Shown here one piece after another: positions 29,003-38,970 of a stretch of DNA of 64,000 nt; the stretch's first letter is position 1; every line of letters starts with the position of its first letter. The translations under genes were made by a program, and so were the position numbers. Origin of the DNA: Bifidobacterium sp. (GTDB lineage Bacteria; Actinomycetota; Actinomycetes; Actinomycetales; Bifidobacteriaceae); assembly GCA_024104275.1 (NCBI GenBank), contig JAGGHK010000001.1, positions 682,001 through 746,000 on the forward strand, written 5' to 3'. Under the pieces are notes generated by a model. The model ran no database searches. It saw nothing but the letters and a program-made list of their open reading frames with translations, and had not been told where the DNA came from.

Positions 29003-29626
29003 ATGACTAGCCTCAAGGATAGCAACAACAGTGACGACAAGCGAGACGGCGCCAATTCCGGTGCCGGTTCCAACGCCGTATCGAGTGGGCGCGGAAGCAA
29101 ACAGGACACCCGCTCTGGTGCTGCCGCCGAGGAGGAAGCCTGGAAACAATTCGAGGCGGAACACGCCGACGATCTCGGCGACATCAGCAGCTCGCGCAAC
29201 GCCAAACGTTTCGAAAAACGTGCAAAGCGAGAGGAAAAGAAGGCCCTGCTCTCCGTTGAGGACATCACGCCCGATTCCTTCGCCAATGGTTTTTCTTCGT
29301 CATCCTCGTCGTCAAAACCTCGCGGGCCCCGTGATTTCGAAGGCTCCAGCTGGCTCGACACGGATAACGTCATGGACAGCTCCGACGATTTCACGCCGCC
29401 GAATCCCGATCTGGGCCATCCCGACCCGGTCAAGGTCGTGTTCTGGGGATTGCTGGTCGTTGGCATCGCCGGCCTGATCGCTGCGGTCTTCTTCCCCAGA
29501 TTCGCTGGCATCATGGGCCTCGTTTTCGGTCTGTGTGCGCTAATTGGCGGAGTGGGACTTCTTACCAAACATAAGGGATTCCATCAAACCCAGACGGATT
29601 ATTACGATGACGGGTCGCGGGTCTGA
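29003..29626 (+). CDS. Hypothetical protein with two C-terminal membrane helices
   Basis: 207 aa; I do not recognise a named family. From the ATG at 29003 (MTSLKDSNNS) it has a charged N-terminal part: Ser/Asn/Gly-rich, then a Lys/Arg/Glu-rich coiled segment around KRFEKRAKREEKK, then a Ser run. A conserved-looking FTPPNPDLGHPDPVKVVFW precedes two hydrophobic helices (LLVVGIAGLIAAVFF and GIMGLVFGLCALIGGVGLL) near the end. It is likely an inner-membrane protein with a long cytoplasmic head. A strong terminator follows. Actinobacteria often keep a similar small membrane-protein gene in this neighbourhood. Confidence 0.65.
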   Translation: MTSLKDSNNSDDKRDGANSGAGSNAVSSGRGSKQDTRSGAAAEEEAWKQFEAEHADDLGDISSSRNAKRFEKRAKREEKKALLSVEDITPDSFANGFSSSSSSSKPRGPRDFEGSSWLDTDNVMDSSDDFTPPNPDLGHPDPVKVVFWGLLVVGIAGLIAAVFFPRFAGIMGLVFGLCALIGGVGLLTKHKGFHQTQTDYYDDGSRV

Positions 29627-29665
29627 ACGACTGCGTCTTAACACCAAACAGATCGACGACAAATA

Positions 29666-29705
29666 AAAACGGTGGTCGGCAGATTTCTCTGTCAACCACC
29701 GTTTT
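29666..29705. terminator. Bidirectional terminator between the membrane-protein gene and secA
   Basis: AAAACGGTGGT at 29666-29676 pairs perfectly with ACCACCGTTTT at 29695-29705; an inner CAGA/TCTG pair extends it. It sits between convergent genes. Confidence 0.88.
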
Positions 29706-29749
29706 CCTGTATCCGCTAGCCCACAGCTAACAAATACCCATCACGAACT

Positions 29750-32677
<2,928 letters not shown>

Positions 32678-32829
32678 TTTCGCTCCCTAGTTCGTTTCCC
32701 ATAAACGAGCAAGACCAAGCCAACCGAGGCTTGGCACAGACTATCGTTTATCTTACGCGACGGCGCAGATTTTCCGCCATATCCGCGATACTTCCCTATA
32801 AAATACGATAATTTTCAACTTGATATGAA

Positions 32830-32860
32830 TCGGCCCACCGGCTGATTGCCGGTGGGCCGA
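32830..32860 (-). terminator. Hairpin downstream of hpf
   Basis: The perfect 13-bp arms 32830-32842 and 32848-32860 (TCGGCCCACCGGC and complement) surround a 5-base loop. The T-tract is poor. It lies 90 bases after the hpf stop, within the 273-base gap between hpf and secA. Confidence 0.7.
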
Positions 32861-32950
32861 TGAAATTCGATTGATGGATTCCGCTTGCGTAAAACCCCTA
32901 TCCGTCAAGACTTCTGGCATTGGACGTCACGAAAGGGAATCCAAACGAAA

Positions 32951-33643
32951 CTACTTCTTGTTCTTGGCGGCCTTGTGCGCCTTCTTGACGTTTTCTGCAG
33001 TGTCGATCTCGAAGACACCATAGCTCCAGCCGTGGCGACGATAGACAACGGAGGGACGATTGGTCTCGCTGTTGACAAAGAGGAAGAAATCATGACCGAT
33101 AAGTTCCATCTCATAGAGCGCCTCGTCGATGGTCATCGGCTCGGCGATATGCAGCTTGCGACGGATGACGATCGGGGTATCCCCGACCTGTACCTCGACG
33201 CTCTCGCCCGGGCCGAGGTCGGTGGAAAGCGGATGCTCCATCTCTTCCGGCTCCTGCAACGCGGTGGGCTCCGTGTTGAGGGGCTCGCCGACTGGTACGA
33301 CGCCCATATCGACGGTCTTCTGTTCCTTGCGGGTGGGGCGATGGCTCTTGCGGCGGTCGCGCACGCGGCGCAGACGCAGGGTCAGCTTGTCCAGGGCAAT
33401 ATCGAGAGCGCTGTATTCATCGGAGCTCGAAGCTTCGGCGCGCACCACGGTGGAACCGGCTTCGATGGTGATCTCGACGCGCTTGGCGGTGTCGGCCTGG
33501 CGTGGGTTGCCTTCGCGAGACACGACGATCTGGGCGCGAGCGGCGTCCGGGGCAATCGACGTGACACGCTTCATCTTCGTGTCCACGACATCACGGAACT
33601 TTTGATTGACTTGCATGTGACGTCCGGTGACGACAATATTCAT
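32951..33643 (-). CDS. hpf: Long-form ribosome hibernation-promoting factor
   Basis: Binds the 30S decoding region in slow growth and dimerises ribosomes to 100S. The N-terminal S30AE domain begins MNIVVTGRHMQVNQ. A charged linker joins it to the C-terminal dimerisation domain MTIDEALYEMELIGHDFFLFVNSETNRPSVVYRRHGWSYG (shown here only as the region about residues 165-205). 230 aa is the length of the long form. GGAGG stands before the ATG at 33643. It is separated from secA by a hairpin, so the two are probably not one operon. Confidence 0.93.
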   Translation of the reverse strand: MNIVVTGRHMQVNQKFRDVVDTKMKRVTSIAPDAARAQIVVSREGNPRQADTAKRVEITIEAGSTVVRAEASSSDEYSALDIALDKLTLRLRRVRDRRKSHRPTRKEQKTVDMGVVPVGEPLNTEPTALQEPEEMEHPLSTDLGPGESVEVQVGDTPIVIRRKLHIAEPMTIDEALYEMELIGHDFFLFVNSETNRPSVVYRRHGWSYGVFEIDTAENVKKAHKAAKNKK

Positions 33644-33809
33644 GGTCGACCTCCTGTTAGGTTCGGCGGGTCTGCCCCGCCTGATGTGCCAGCAGCCACG
33701 TTACTGCTGTGCTGCTAGTTCCAGTCTAGCGTCTTACCTTGAGAGAAGCTGAGTGTTGCCCGAAAAATACGCCGTTCGCTTTTCCGCAACGCCACGTGGC
33801 ACGCTTTGC

Positions 33810-33815
33810 TATAAT
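33810..33815 (+). promoter_or_regulatory. -10 box of the rnpB promoter
   Basis: A perfect TATAAT lies 9 bases before the first base of the P1 helix of RNase P RNA. There is no recognisable -35. The spacer contains the palindrome GCCACGTGGC at 33791-33800. Confidence 0.65.
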
Positions 33816-33824
33816 CGTGTGTTT

Positions 33825-34205
33825 GTGAGACCTCTTGATGGTCGCGGCCGCGTTTGGCTTGTCCGAACCGGCTGAGGAACTTCCGGGCTCCATAGAGCAC
33901 GATGGCGGATAACGTCCGCCCAGGGTGACCTGAGAGCAAGCGCAACAGAAAACAGACCGCCCGAGCAATCGGGTAAGGGTGAAACGGCGGTGTAAGAGAC
34001 CACCGGGCCACTGGCAACAGATGGCCGCTGGCAAGCCTCATCGGGAGCAAGGCCAAGCAGAAGGCACGTCGGAACTTTGATTCCGGCACGGGTTGCTCGC
34101 CCGGCCTTCGGGTAGGCTGCTGGAGCCTGGCGGCGACGTCAGGTCGAGATGGATGACCGTCCGTGTGGCGACACACGACAGAACCCGGGGTATACGAGGT
34201 CTCAC
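33825..34205 (+). ncRNA. rnpB: RNase P RNA, bacterial class A
   Basis: Catalytic RNA that trims the 5' leader of tRNA precursors. The ends pair as helix P1: GTGAGACCTC at 33825-33834 with GAGGTCTCAC at 34196-34205. Conserved core pieces follow in order: GAGGAACTTCCGGGCTCC, then ACGATGGCGGATAACGTCCG, then ACAGAAAACAGACCGCC, then GGTAAGGGTGAAACGGCGG, then TAAGAGACCACC, and ACAGAACCCGGGGTATAC near the 3' end. The length, about 381 nt, suits the actinobacterial type A RNA. The 3' end is one base from the stop codon of convergent recX. No separate hairpin terminator is seen. All ORFs in this stretch are by-products. Confidence 0.95.
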
Positions 34206-34206
34206 T

Positions 34207-35109
34207 TCACTCTTTGTCGAACAGCTCGTGGGCGACACGGCGCAACGTTTCCGGGTCATGGCCTTTTCGTCCTCCGGCACTCCAGAAACGACGGCGACGG
34301 ACCTCATGTTCCAGGCCTTCCGTCTTTGCTGCTACCTTGCGCCCCAGCTGCCAGGCGGCATCTTCGAACACGCCTTGTTCGCGGGCTTCGTTCGCCACTT
34401 CCTGCGCCAGCCGGTCATCGACGCTTTTGCGTTTGAGCTCCATAACGGTTCCCCGGAAACCGAGCATCCGCCCGGCACAGCTACGTACGACAGAACGCGC
34501 ATAGTCCTCGTCATCGATGAGATGGACATCGACCAGACGCATCACCACATCTTCAGCGACGACCGAATCATAGCCTTTGTCAACCAAACGTTTGATCAAT
34601 GCACCGGAAGAACGCGCCGCAGCATCCAAAAGTGTCAATGCCGCCTCACGACAGGCATCCACGTCGGCTGGATCGTCCGGCACACGTTTGGTTGGTCCTC
34701 CAGTGCGGTATTTGCGATAACGGGTATTGCCCCGTCCCTTACCGTATTTGCCGTATTTTCTGCGCCTTTGAGGCCGTCCATTAGACACGTCCTCGGCATC
34801 AAGGCTGCCACCAAATCCGCTGGTGTAGTTGCTGGTCACCGCCACGGCATGGGTATGCGCCCGATTGGGGCGCCTGGACCGCATCGGCTTGCGGTTCCGT
34901 CCTGATGCCGTGTCGTCCGCCTTGCCAGCCTGCAAGCCGGATACCACTGGATTTGCACCGACCACAACCGAATCTGAATCAGACGATATTGCGCCATCGC
35001 CCTTCTGGGCTTCAACAACAGGGCTGGCATCAGCTGGAGCATGACCGTCACCGTCGGATACCGCATCAGACAAATGACGGCCTTGTAGAAATTCCTCAAC
35101 GCTGATCAT
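34207..35109 (-). CDS. recX: Regulatory protein RecX
   Basis: Modulates RecA filaments. The RecX part starts about residue 145 (CREAALTLLDAAARSSGALIKRL) and includes LIDDEDYARSVVRSC and an RRRRFW-like C-terminal repeat. It is preceded by about 140 residues of low complexity (Ser/Asp/Gly-rich, then RRRKYGKYGKGRGNTRYRKY, strongly basic), so at 300 aa it is about twice the usual length. GGAG lies 8 bases before the ATG. recX follows recA by 18 bases and is very probably co-transcribed. Its stop is one base from the 3' end of rnpB. Confidence 0.92.
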   Translation of the reverse strand: MISVEEFLQGRHLSDAVSDGDGHAPADASPVVEAQKGDGAISSDSDSVVVGANPVVSGLQAGKADDTASGRNRKPMRSRRPNRAHTHAVAVTSNYTSGFGGSLDAEDVSNGRPQRRRKYGKYGKGRGNTRYRKYRTGGPTKRVPDDPADVDACREAALTLLDAAARSSGALIKRLVDKGYDSVVAEDVVMRLVDVHLIDDEDYARSVVRSCAGRMLGFRGTVMELKRKSVDDRLAQEVANEAREQGVFEDAAWQLGRKVAAKTEGLEHEVRRRRFWSAGGRKGHDPETLRRVAHELFDKE

Positions 35110-35127
35110 CGAGTCGACTCCGGTTGG

Positions 35128-36336
35128 TCAGGCTTTCGAACCCGAATCAGACGACGAGGCGTTCCCTCCACCATCAGAAGCGCCAGCGCTGCCATTGGCA
35201 CCGGGCTGAGTCGAACCCTGCTCGCTGTCAGCAGCTTCGCCATCGCCTCCATCATCGGGTTTGGAATCGTCTGGAATCAGGCCATACTTGACCTTGACCT
35301 TATGCTCAATCTCGTCGGTCAGCGCCGGGTTGTCTTTGAGGAACTGACGGACATTCTCACGCCCTTGCCCCAGCTGGTCGCCTTCATAAGTGAACCATGA
35401 ACCGGACTTCTTGACGACATCGCACTGCAGGGCCATGTCGAGCACCGAGCCCTCTTTGGAGATGCCCTCCCCGTAGAGGATGTCGAACTCGGCGAACTTG
35501 AATGGCGGAGCCATCTTGTTCTTGACGACCTTGACCTTGGTGCGGTTGCCGATGGCTTCGTCACCGTTCTTCAAGGTCTGGATACGGCGGATGTCAAGAC
35601 GCACGGAAGCATAGAACTTCAAGGCCTTGCCACCGGTCGTGGTCTCCGGACTGCCGAAGAAGACACCAATTTTCTCACGCAGCTGATTGATGAAGATGGC
35701 GGTGGTGTTGGACTGGGCCAACGCACCGGTCATCTTGCGCAGCGCCTGACTCATCAGACGGGCCTGCAAACCGACATGGCTATCGCCCATCTCGCCTTCG
35801 ATTTCGGCCTTTGGTACCAAAGCCGCGACCGAATCGATGACGACGACATCAAGCGCACCACTGCGTACCAACATATCGGCGATTTCAAGCGCCTGCTCGC
35901 CGTTATCTGGCTGGGAGATGATCAATTGATCGGTATCTACGCCAAGCTTCTTGGCGTAGACCGGGTCGAGTGCGTGTTCCGCGTCGATATACGCAGCCAC
36001 TCCCCCGGCCTTCTGCGCATTGGCCACGGCATGCAGAGCCAACGTGGTCTTGCCGGAAGATTCCGGGCCATAGATCTCGACGATCCTGCCACGCGGCAGG
36101 CCTCCGATACCAAGTGCCATATCGAGCGCCAAGGACCCCGTGGGAATAACCTCGACGTTCTGCACCGGCTTGTCGCCAAGACGCATTGCGGAACCCTTGC
36201 CGAAGTCTTTTTCGACCTGCTTCAGCGCGGTGTCGAGTGCCGCCTGTTTGCGCGGGTCGATACCATGCTCGCCATTGGCCTGAGGCTCGGCGTTCTTGGC
36301 TTTGCCGCCTTTCGCGGTCTTTGATTGCTGTGCCAT
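35128..36336 (-). CDS. recA: Recombinase RecA
   Basis: Forms filaments on single-stranded DNA for homologous recombination and triggers LexA self-cleavage. Walker A is GPESSGKTT (90-98), Walker B lies in [13 protein letters not shown], and the L1/L2 region includes [21 protein letters not shown] (about residues 183-203) and [10 protein letters not shown]. 402 aa, with an N-terminal Lys/Ala-rich head and a C-terminal Ser/Gly/Asp-rich tail. recX follows in the same operon. Regulation: a perfect LexA box is 180 bases upstream, and the leader between them is highly structured. Confidence 0.98.
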   Translation of the reverse strand: MAQQSKTAKGGKAKNAEPQANGEHGIDPRKQAALDTALKQVEKDFGKGSAMRLGDKPVQNVEVIPTGSLALDMALGIGGLPRGRIVEIYGPESSGKTTLALHAVANAQKAGGVAAYIDAEHALDPVYAKKLGVDTDQLIISQPDNGEQALEIADMLVRSGALDVVVIDSVAALVPKAEIEGEMGDSHVGLQARLMSQALRKMTGALAQSNTTAIFINQLREKIGVFFGSPETTTGGKALKFYASVRLDIRRIQTLKNGDEAIGNRTKVKVVKNKMAPPFKFAEFDILYGEGISKEGSVLDMALQCDVVKKSGSWFTYEGDQLGQGRENVRQFLKDNPALTDEIEHKVKVKYGLIPDDSKPDDGGDGEAADSEQGSTQPGANGSAGASDGGGNASSSDSGSKA

Positions 36337-36401
36337 CGTTCTCCTTTACGTCCGCTCCTGCACTACCAGAATACGGAGCAATCCGTCATCAATGCAAGCT
36401 G

Positions 36402-36477
36402 AACGGGGTTATGTGGTCGAATGATTGCCTTTTCGACACGCCGTGGTTTTCCGGGCTTTTGAGCCCATAACCCCGTT
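36402..36477 (-). promoter_or_regulatory. Branched, self-complementary recA leader
   Basis: The outer arms AACGGGGTTATG (36402-36413) and CATAACCCCGTT (36466-36477) pair over 12 perfect bases. Inside are GTCGAA/TTCGAC (36416-36421 with 36432-36437) and GGGC/GCCC (36453-36456 with 36463-36466, touching the outer stem by one base). It lies downstream of the inferred recA promoter, so it would be in the mRNA leader. A regulatory role is inference. Confidence 0.6.
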
Positions 36478-36501
36478 TATTCGTTCTTGCTGTCAAAAAT
36501 A

Positions 36502-36507
36502 ATCATA
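36502..36507 (-). promoter_or_regulatory. Candidate -10 box of recA
   Basis: TATGAT on the minus strand, with the LexA box positioned 10 bases upstream where the -35 would be. No good -35 hexamer is seen. LexA binding would cover this promoter. Confidence 0.5.
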
Positions 36508-36517
36508 GAGCAACATA

Positions 36518-36531
36518 CGAACATTTGTTCG
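36518..36531. promoter_or_regulatory. LexA (SOS) box upstream of recA
   Basis: CGAACATTTGTTCG is a perfect palindrome and matches the Gram-positive/actinobacterial SOS consensus CGAACRNNNGTTCG. It lies about 180 bases before the recA start and just after the end of the DUF3046 gene. Confidence 0.9.
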
Positions 36532-36576
36532 AATAGACGCGCCGAAACAAATCACAGCCCGATTCGCAACAAAAAT

Positions 36577-36810
36577 TTATTTCGCCGGCAGCGGCGGCGC
36601 ATTGTGGTCCTTGCCCCAGCGCCTAGAATCCGGAATCTGCAGCTGGTCGCATAACACATTCCATACAACGCGAGGTTCCACCCCGTCGGCGAGCGCCTCG
36701 ACCACCGTCATGTCGTCAAGCGCCGTCAGCACCTGATCGCGCGCCAGCGAACGTCCGTACGTCCTGCCGAGCACCTCTTCCAGCAATTGCCAAAATTCAC
36801 GTTCTTTCAC
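36577..36810 (-). CDS. DUF3046 family protein
   Basis: Small actinobacterial protein next to recA; function unknown. The start is put at the GTG at 36810 (VKEREFWQLLEEVLG, 77 aa), because the family begins with a REREFW-like motif. The longer frame runs through the upstream terminator hairpin. The domain continues with DMTVVEALADGVEPRVVWNVLCDQLQ. It lies between clgR and recA as in Mycobacterium. Confidence 0.82.
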   Translation of the reverse strand: MKEREFWQLLEEVLGRTYGRSLARDQVLTALDDMTVVEALADGVEPRVVWNVLCDQLQIPDSRRWGKDHNAPPLPAK

Positions 36811-36870
36811 GCCGCTCAGTCTATCAGCGCAGACGAATACGAACCTATTCGCAAAATTCCTATAACAGCA

Positions 36871-36903
36871 AAGGGCCCGCCGGCTGTAAACCGGTGGGCC
36901 CTT
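36871..36903 (-). terminator. Terminator of clgR
   Basis: A 13-bp stem (36871-36883 with 36891-36903, one wobble) and a 7-base loop, 23 bases after the clgR stop. The T-tract is short (CCTTTGCTG). Confidence 0.7.
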
Positions 36904-36926
36904 CAATCATGTGGTAAAACCGCGGG

Positions 36927-37439
36927 TCAGGACTCGTTGTAGTCGAGATAATCCGCCACCATACGCAGCATCTGCGAAGTGCTCAGGCCCAGCGATTCGG
37001 CGATGGACGCCAGCAGTTCGGAGCTGGCCTCCTTCTGCCCGCGTTCGACTTCGGAAAGATATCCGAGCGAGACGCCGGCCTTTTCGCTGACCTCACGCAG
37101 GGTCTTGTGGTCGCGGGTACGCAGGTCGCGCAACACGTGGCCGATGGCCTCGCGCAACGAGATGTCGCGGCTTTCACCCTCGGTGTCGTGCTTGCGCGCG
37201 GCCGCCCTGGGCTTGGACTGCTCGGCATCCTCTTCCTGCCACATCCTGTTGAGTACCGCCTGGCGTTCATCCTTCGCCTTCTTGGCGGCACGCGCCTTTA
37301 AAACCTGTTGTTGCGCGAAAGCCACTGCGCGCTTTTGAGCAGGGGTCAAGTCCCTGTTGCGCGCATTGCTTGGGCGCGTTGCCCCTGATGCAAGCGTGTT
37401 CATTCCCATCTGCTCCTGTGGTCGAGTCATCGTTTCCAT
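36927..37439 (-). CDS. clgR: ClgR-type transcriptional activator (XRE helix-turn-helix)
   Basis: Regulator of clp protease genes in Actinobacteria. The C-terminal helix-turn-helix contains [20 protein letters not shown] (about residues 113-132), the hallmark of ClgR. The head (about 1-90) is Arg/Lys/Ala-rich. 170 aa; the start at 37439 has GAGGGG upstream, but M13 (MNTLASG) also has an AGGAG 9 bases upstream, so the start is uncertain. ClgR family members are short-lived and degraded by Clp; the C-terminal residues here (DYLDYNES) do not show the classical Ala-Ala degron. Confidence 0.85.
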   Translation of the reverse strand: METMTRPQEQMGMNTLASGATRPSNARNRDLTPAQKRAVAFAQQQVLKARAAKKAKDERQAVLNRMWQEEDAEQSKPRAAARKHDTEGESRDISLREAIGHVLRDLRTRDHKTLREVSEKAGVSLGYLSEVERGQKEASSELLASIAESLGLSTSQMLRMVADYLDYNES

Positions 37440-37501
37440 TACGCCACCCCTCTTTACCTTGTGCTGTTGTTGTCACTTTCATCAACAGCTAAGAGGGAAG
37501 T

Positions 37502-38119
37502 TTATTCCTCTGTGAGCGTTGTGAGCTGCGTCACAAACCGCAATATGTTAAGTACCGTAAGTTTCCGAACCTCTTCTCTCGAGCCGGAAAGCCGCAGCTT
37601 GGCCGCGACCGCCCGACGGATATCGGTATTACTGTTAGCGGGAACACTGATACCGATATAGACAAGCCCTGCAGGTTTGCTGCCGTCAGGGCCCGGACCG
37701 GCCACACCTGTGGTCGATAATCCCAGAACCTTATCACCATATTCCTTCTGGCGGTACAACCGGGAGGTAAGAAAAGCCATTTGACGGGCCACTTCAGGAT
37801 GCACGGCACCCTCGCGGGCAAGCAAGTCGGCGTCCACTCCGAGCACGCTCGCTTTGGCGTTGATGTCGTAGGTCACGGCGGAACCGAGGAAGACGTCGGA
37901 AGCTCCGGGAATACGCACGAAGGCATCCGCCAACAGCCCGCCCGTCAAGGATTCGGCCGCGGCGATCTTCCACCCGTGAGCCTTGGCCCTGTCAAGAATA
38001 CGGGCAGCCAATTCATCGCAACTCGCCTGGATTTCGGAGAGCGAACCGCTTGGAACCATGCCTTCGAAACCCTGTATCGCCAGTGAGTCACCATCAGGCG
38101 TTTCCGCGTATTGAGGCAT
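37502..38119 (-). CDS. cinA: CinA C-terminal-type nicotinamide-nucleotide amidase
   Basis: CinA family C-terminal domain: deamidates nicotinamide mononucleotide in NAD recycling. The start at 38119 (MPQYAETPDG, 205 aa) has GGAGG 4 bases before it. Motifs AAAESLTGGLLADAF, GSAVTYDINAKASVLGV and GVAGPGPDGSKPAGLVYIG mark the family. There is no N-terminal molybdopterin-binding domain, as is usual in Actinobacteria. It lies between pgsA and clgR on the same strand. Confidence 0.9.
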   Translation of the reverse strand: MPQYAETPDGDSLAIQGFEGMVPSGSLSEIQASCDELAARILDRAKAHGWKIAAAESLTGGLLADAFVRIPGASDVFLGSAVTYDINAKASVLGVDADLLAREGAVHPEVARQMAFLTSRLYRQKEYGDKVLGLSTTGVAGPGPDGSKPAGLVYIGISVPANSNTDIRRAVAAKLRLSGSREEVRKLTVLNILRFVTQLTTLTEE

Positions 38120-38185
38120 ATTTCCTCCTTCAATGGGCAATCTATAAGATACCGAGGATATCCGGTATCCGAACTATAAGAATGC

Positions 38186-38226
38186 CCCCAAACCCTCTTA
38201 CCATTCGGTAAGTAATTGGTTCGGGG
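38186..38226 (-). other. Nested inverted repeat between pgsA and cinA
   Basis: CTTACC-ATTC-GGTAAG (38197-38212) sits inside CCCCAAACC/GGTTCGGGG (38186-38194 with 38218-38226, one mismatch). It lies between two genes of an apparent operon, so it may attenuate or stabilise the transcript. Confidence 0.4.
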
Positions 38227-38242
38227 CAGATTTTACAAGCTC

Positions 38243-38932
38243 TTACTTGGTTTTTCGCGCCCGCACCACATTGCGGACATAAATGTAACCGGAATAGAGG
38301 CAGAGAATGAGCGCAATGAAAATCAGCAAATCGGTTACGCTGTAGTAGCAGAACCACCAAACGGGAACGCCCGCACCGATATGCGAGAACGCCGGAATAC
38401 CGCCGGCGAAGGCGACCAGACCCGGATTGGTGATCTTCGAAGAGAGCGCCCAGACCGGCATCAGGAGCATGCCCAAGCCGATGCACTGGGTCAGGGTCTT
38501 GTATTTGCCTGCTTTTTCGGCGGCGATGACCTTGCCGCCGGTGTCGATGACGAAGAAACGCATGACCGTGATGCCGATTTCGCGGATGAGGAAGAGGGCG
38601 GTGACCCACCACGGCACCTCGCCGAAAACAGAGGCGACGATAAGCGCCGAGCAAATCAGCAGTTTGTCGGCGATGGGATCCATCAACTTGCCGAGTTCGG
38701 TGACCTGATTGTATGTGCGGGCCATCCAACCATCGAGCTTGTCGGTCGAAGCGGCGACGATGAACAGCATTGCTGCGGCGAAACGCATCCACGGGCTGCG
38801 CTGACCCCACGGACCAGCGGCGATATCGACCCAGAGAAATATAAGGACCAACACGATGCGTGTGTAGGTCACCAGATTCGGCGGGCTGTTCCACCCGTCC
38901 AGAAGCGATTTTTTCCCATCTCGTTGTTGCAT
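38243..38932 (-). CDS. pgsA: CDP-diacylglycerol-glycerol-3-phosphate 3-phosphatidyltransferase
   Basis: Commits CDP-diacylglycerol to phosphatidylglycerol phosphate in phospholipid synthesis. The CDP-alcohol phosphatidyltransferase motif is complete: DGWMAR, then G and DPIAD at the correct spacing. Several hydrophobic helices make it an integral membrane protein. The start at 38932 (MQQRDGKK, 229 aa) has TAAGG 8 bases upstream; the longer frame begins at a TTG. ftsK ends 38 bases upstream on the same strand. A related phosphatidylinositol or cardiolipin enzyme of the same superfamily is possible, but the locus favours PgsA. Confidence 0.88.
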   Translation of the reverse strand: MQQRDGKKSLLDGWNSPPNLVTYTRIVLVLIFLWVDIAAGPWGQRSPWMRFAAAMLFIVAASTDKLDGWMARTYNQVTELGKLMDPIADKLLICSALIVASVFGEVPWWVTALFLIREIGITVMRFFVIDTGGKVIAAEKAGKYKTLTQCIGLGMLLMPVWALSSKITNPGLVAFAGGIPAFSHIGAGVPVWWFCYYSVTDLLIFIALILCLYSGYIYVRNVVRARKTK

Positions 38933-38970
38933 ACCCAATACCTTAGCGCGGCTACGATACCGAAACCTGT

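Noticed and set aside
33715..34307. Several ORFs on both strands between hpf and recX
   Set aside because: They overlie the RNase P RNA gene, whose conserved core and P1 ends are clear, and none has a plausible protein sequence.
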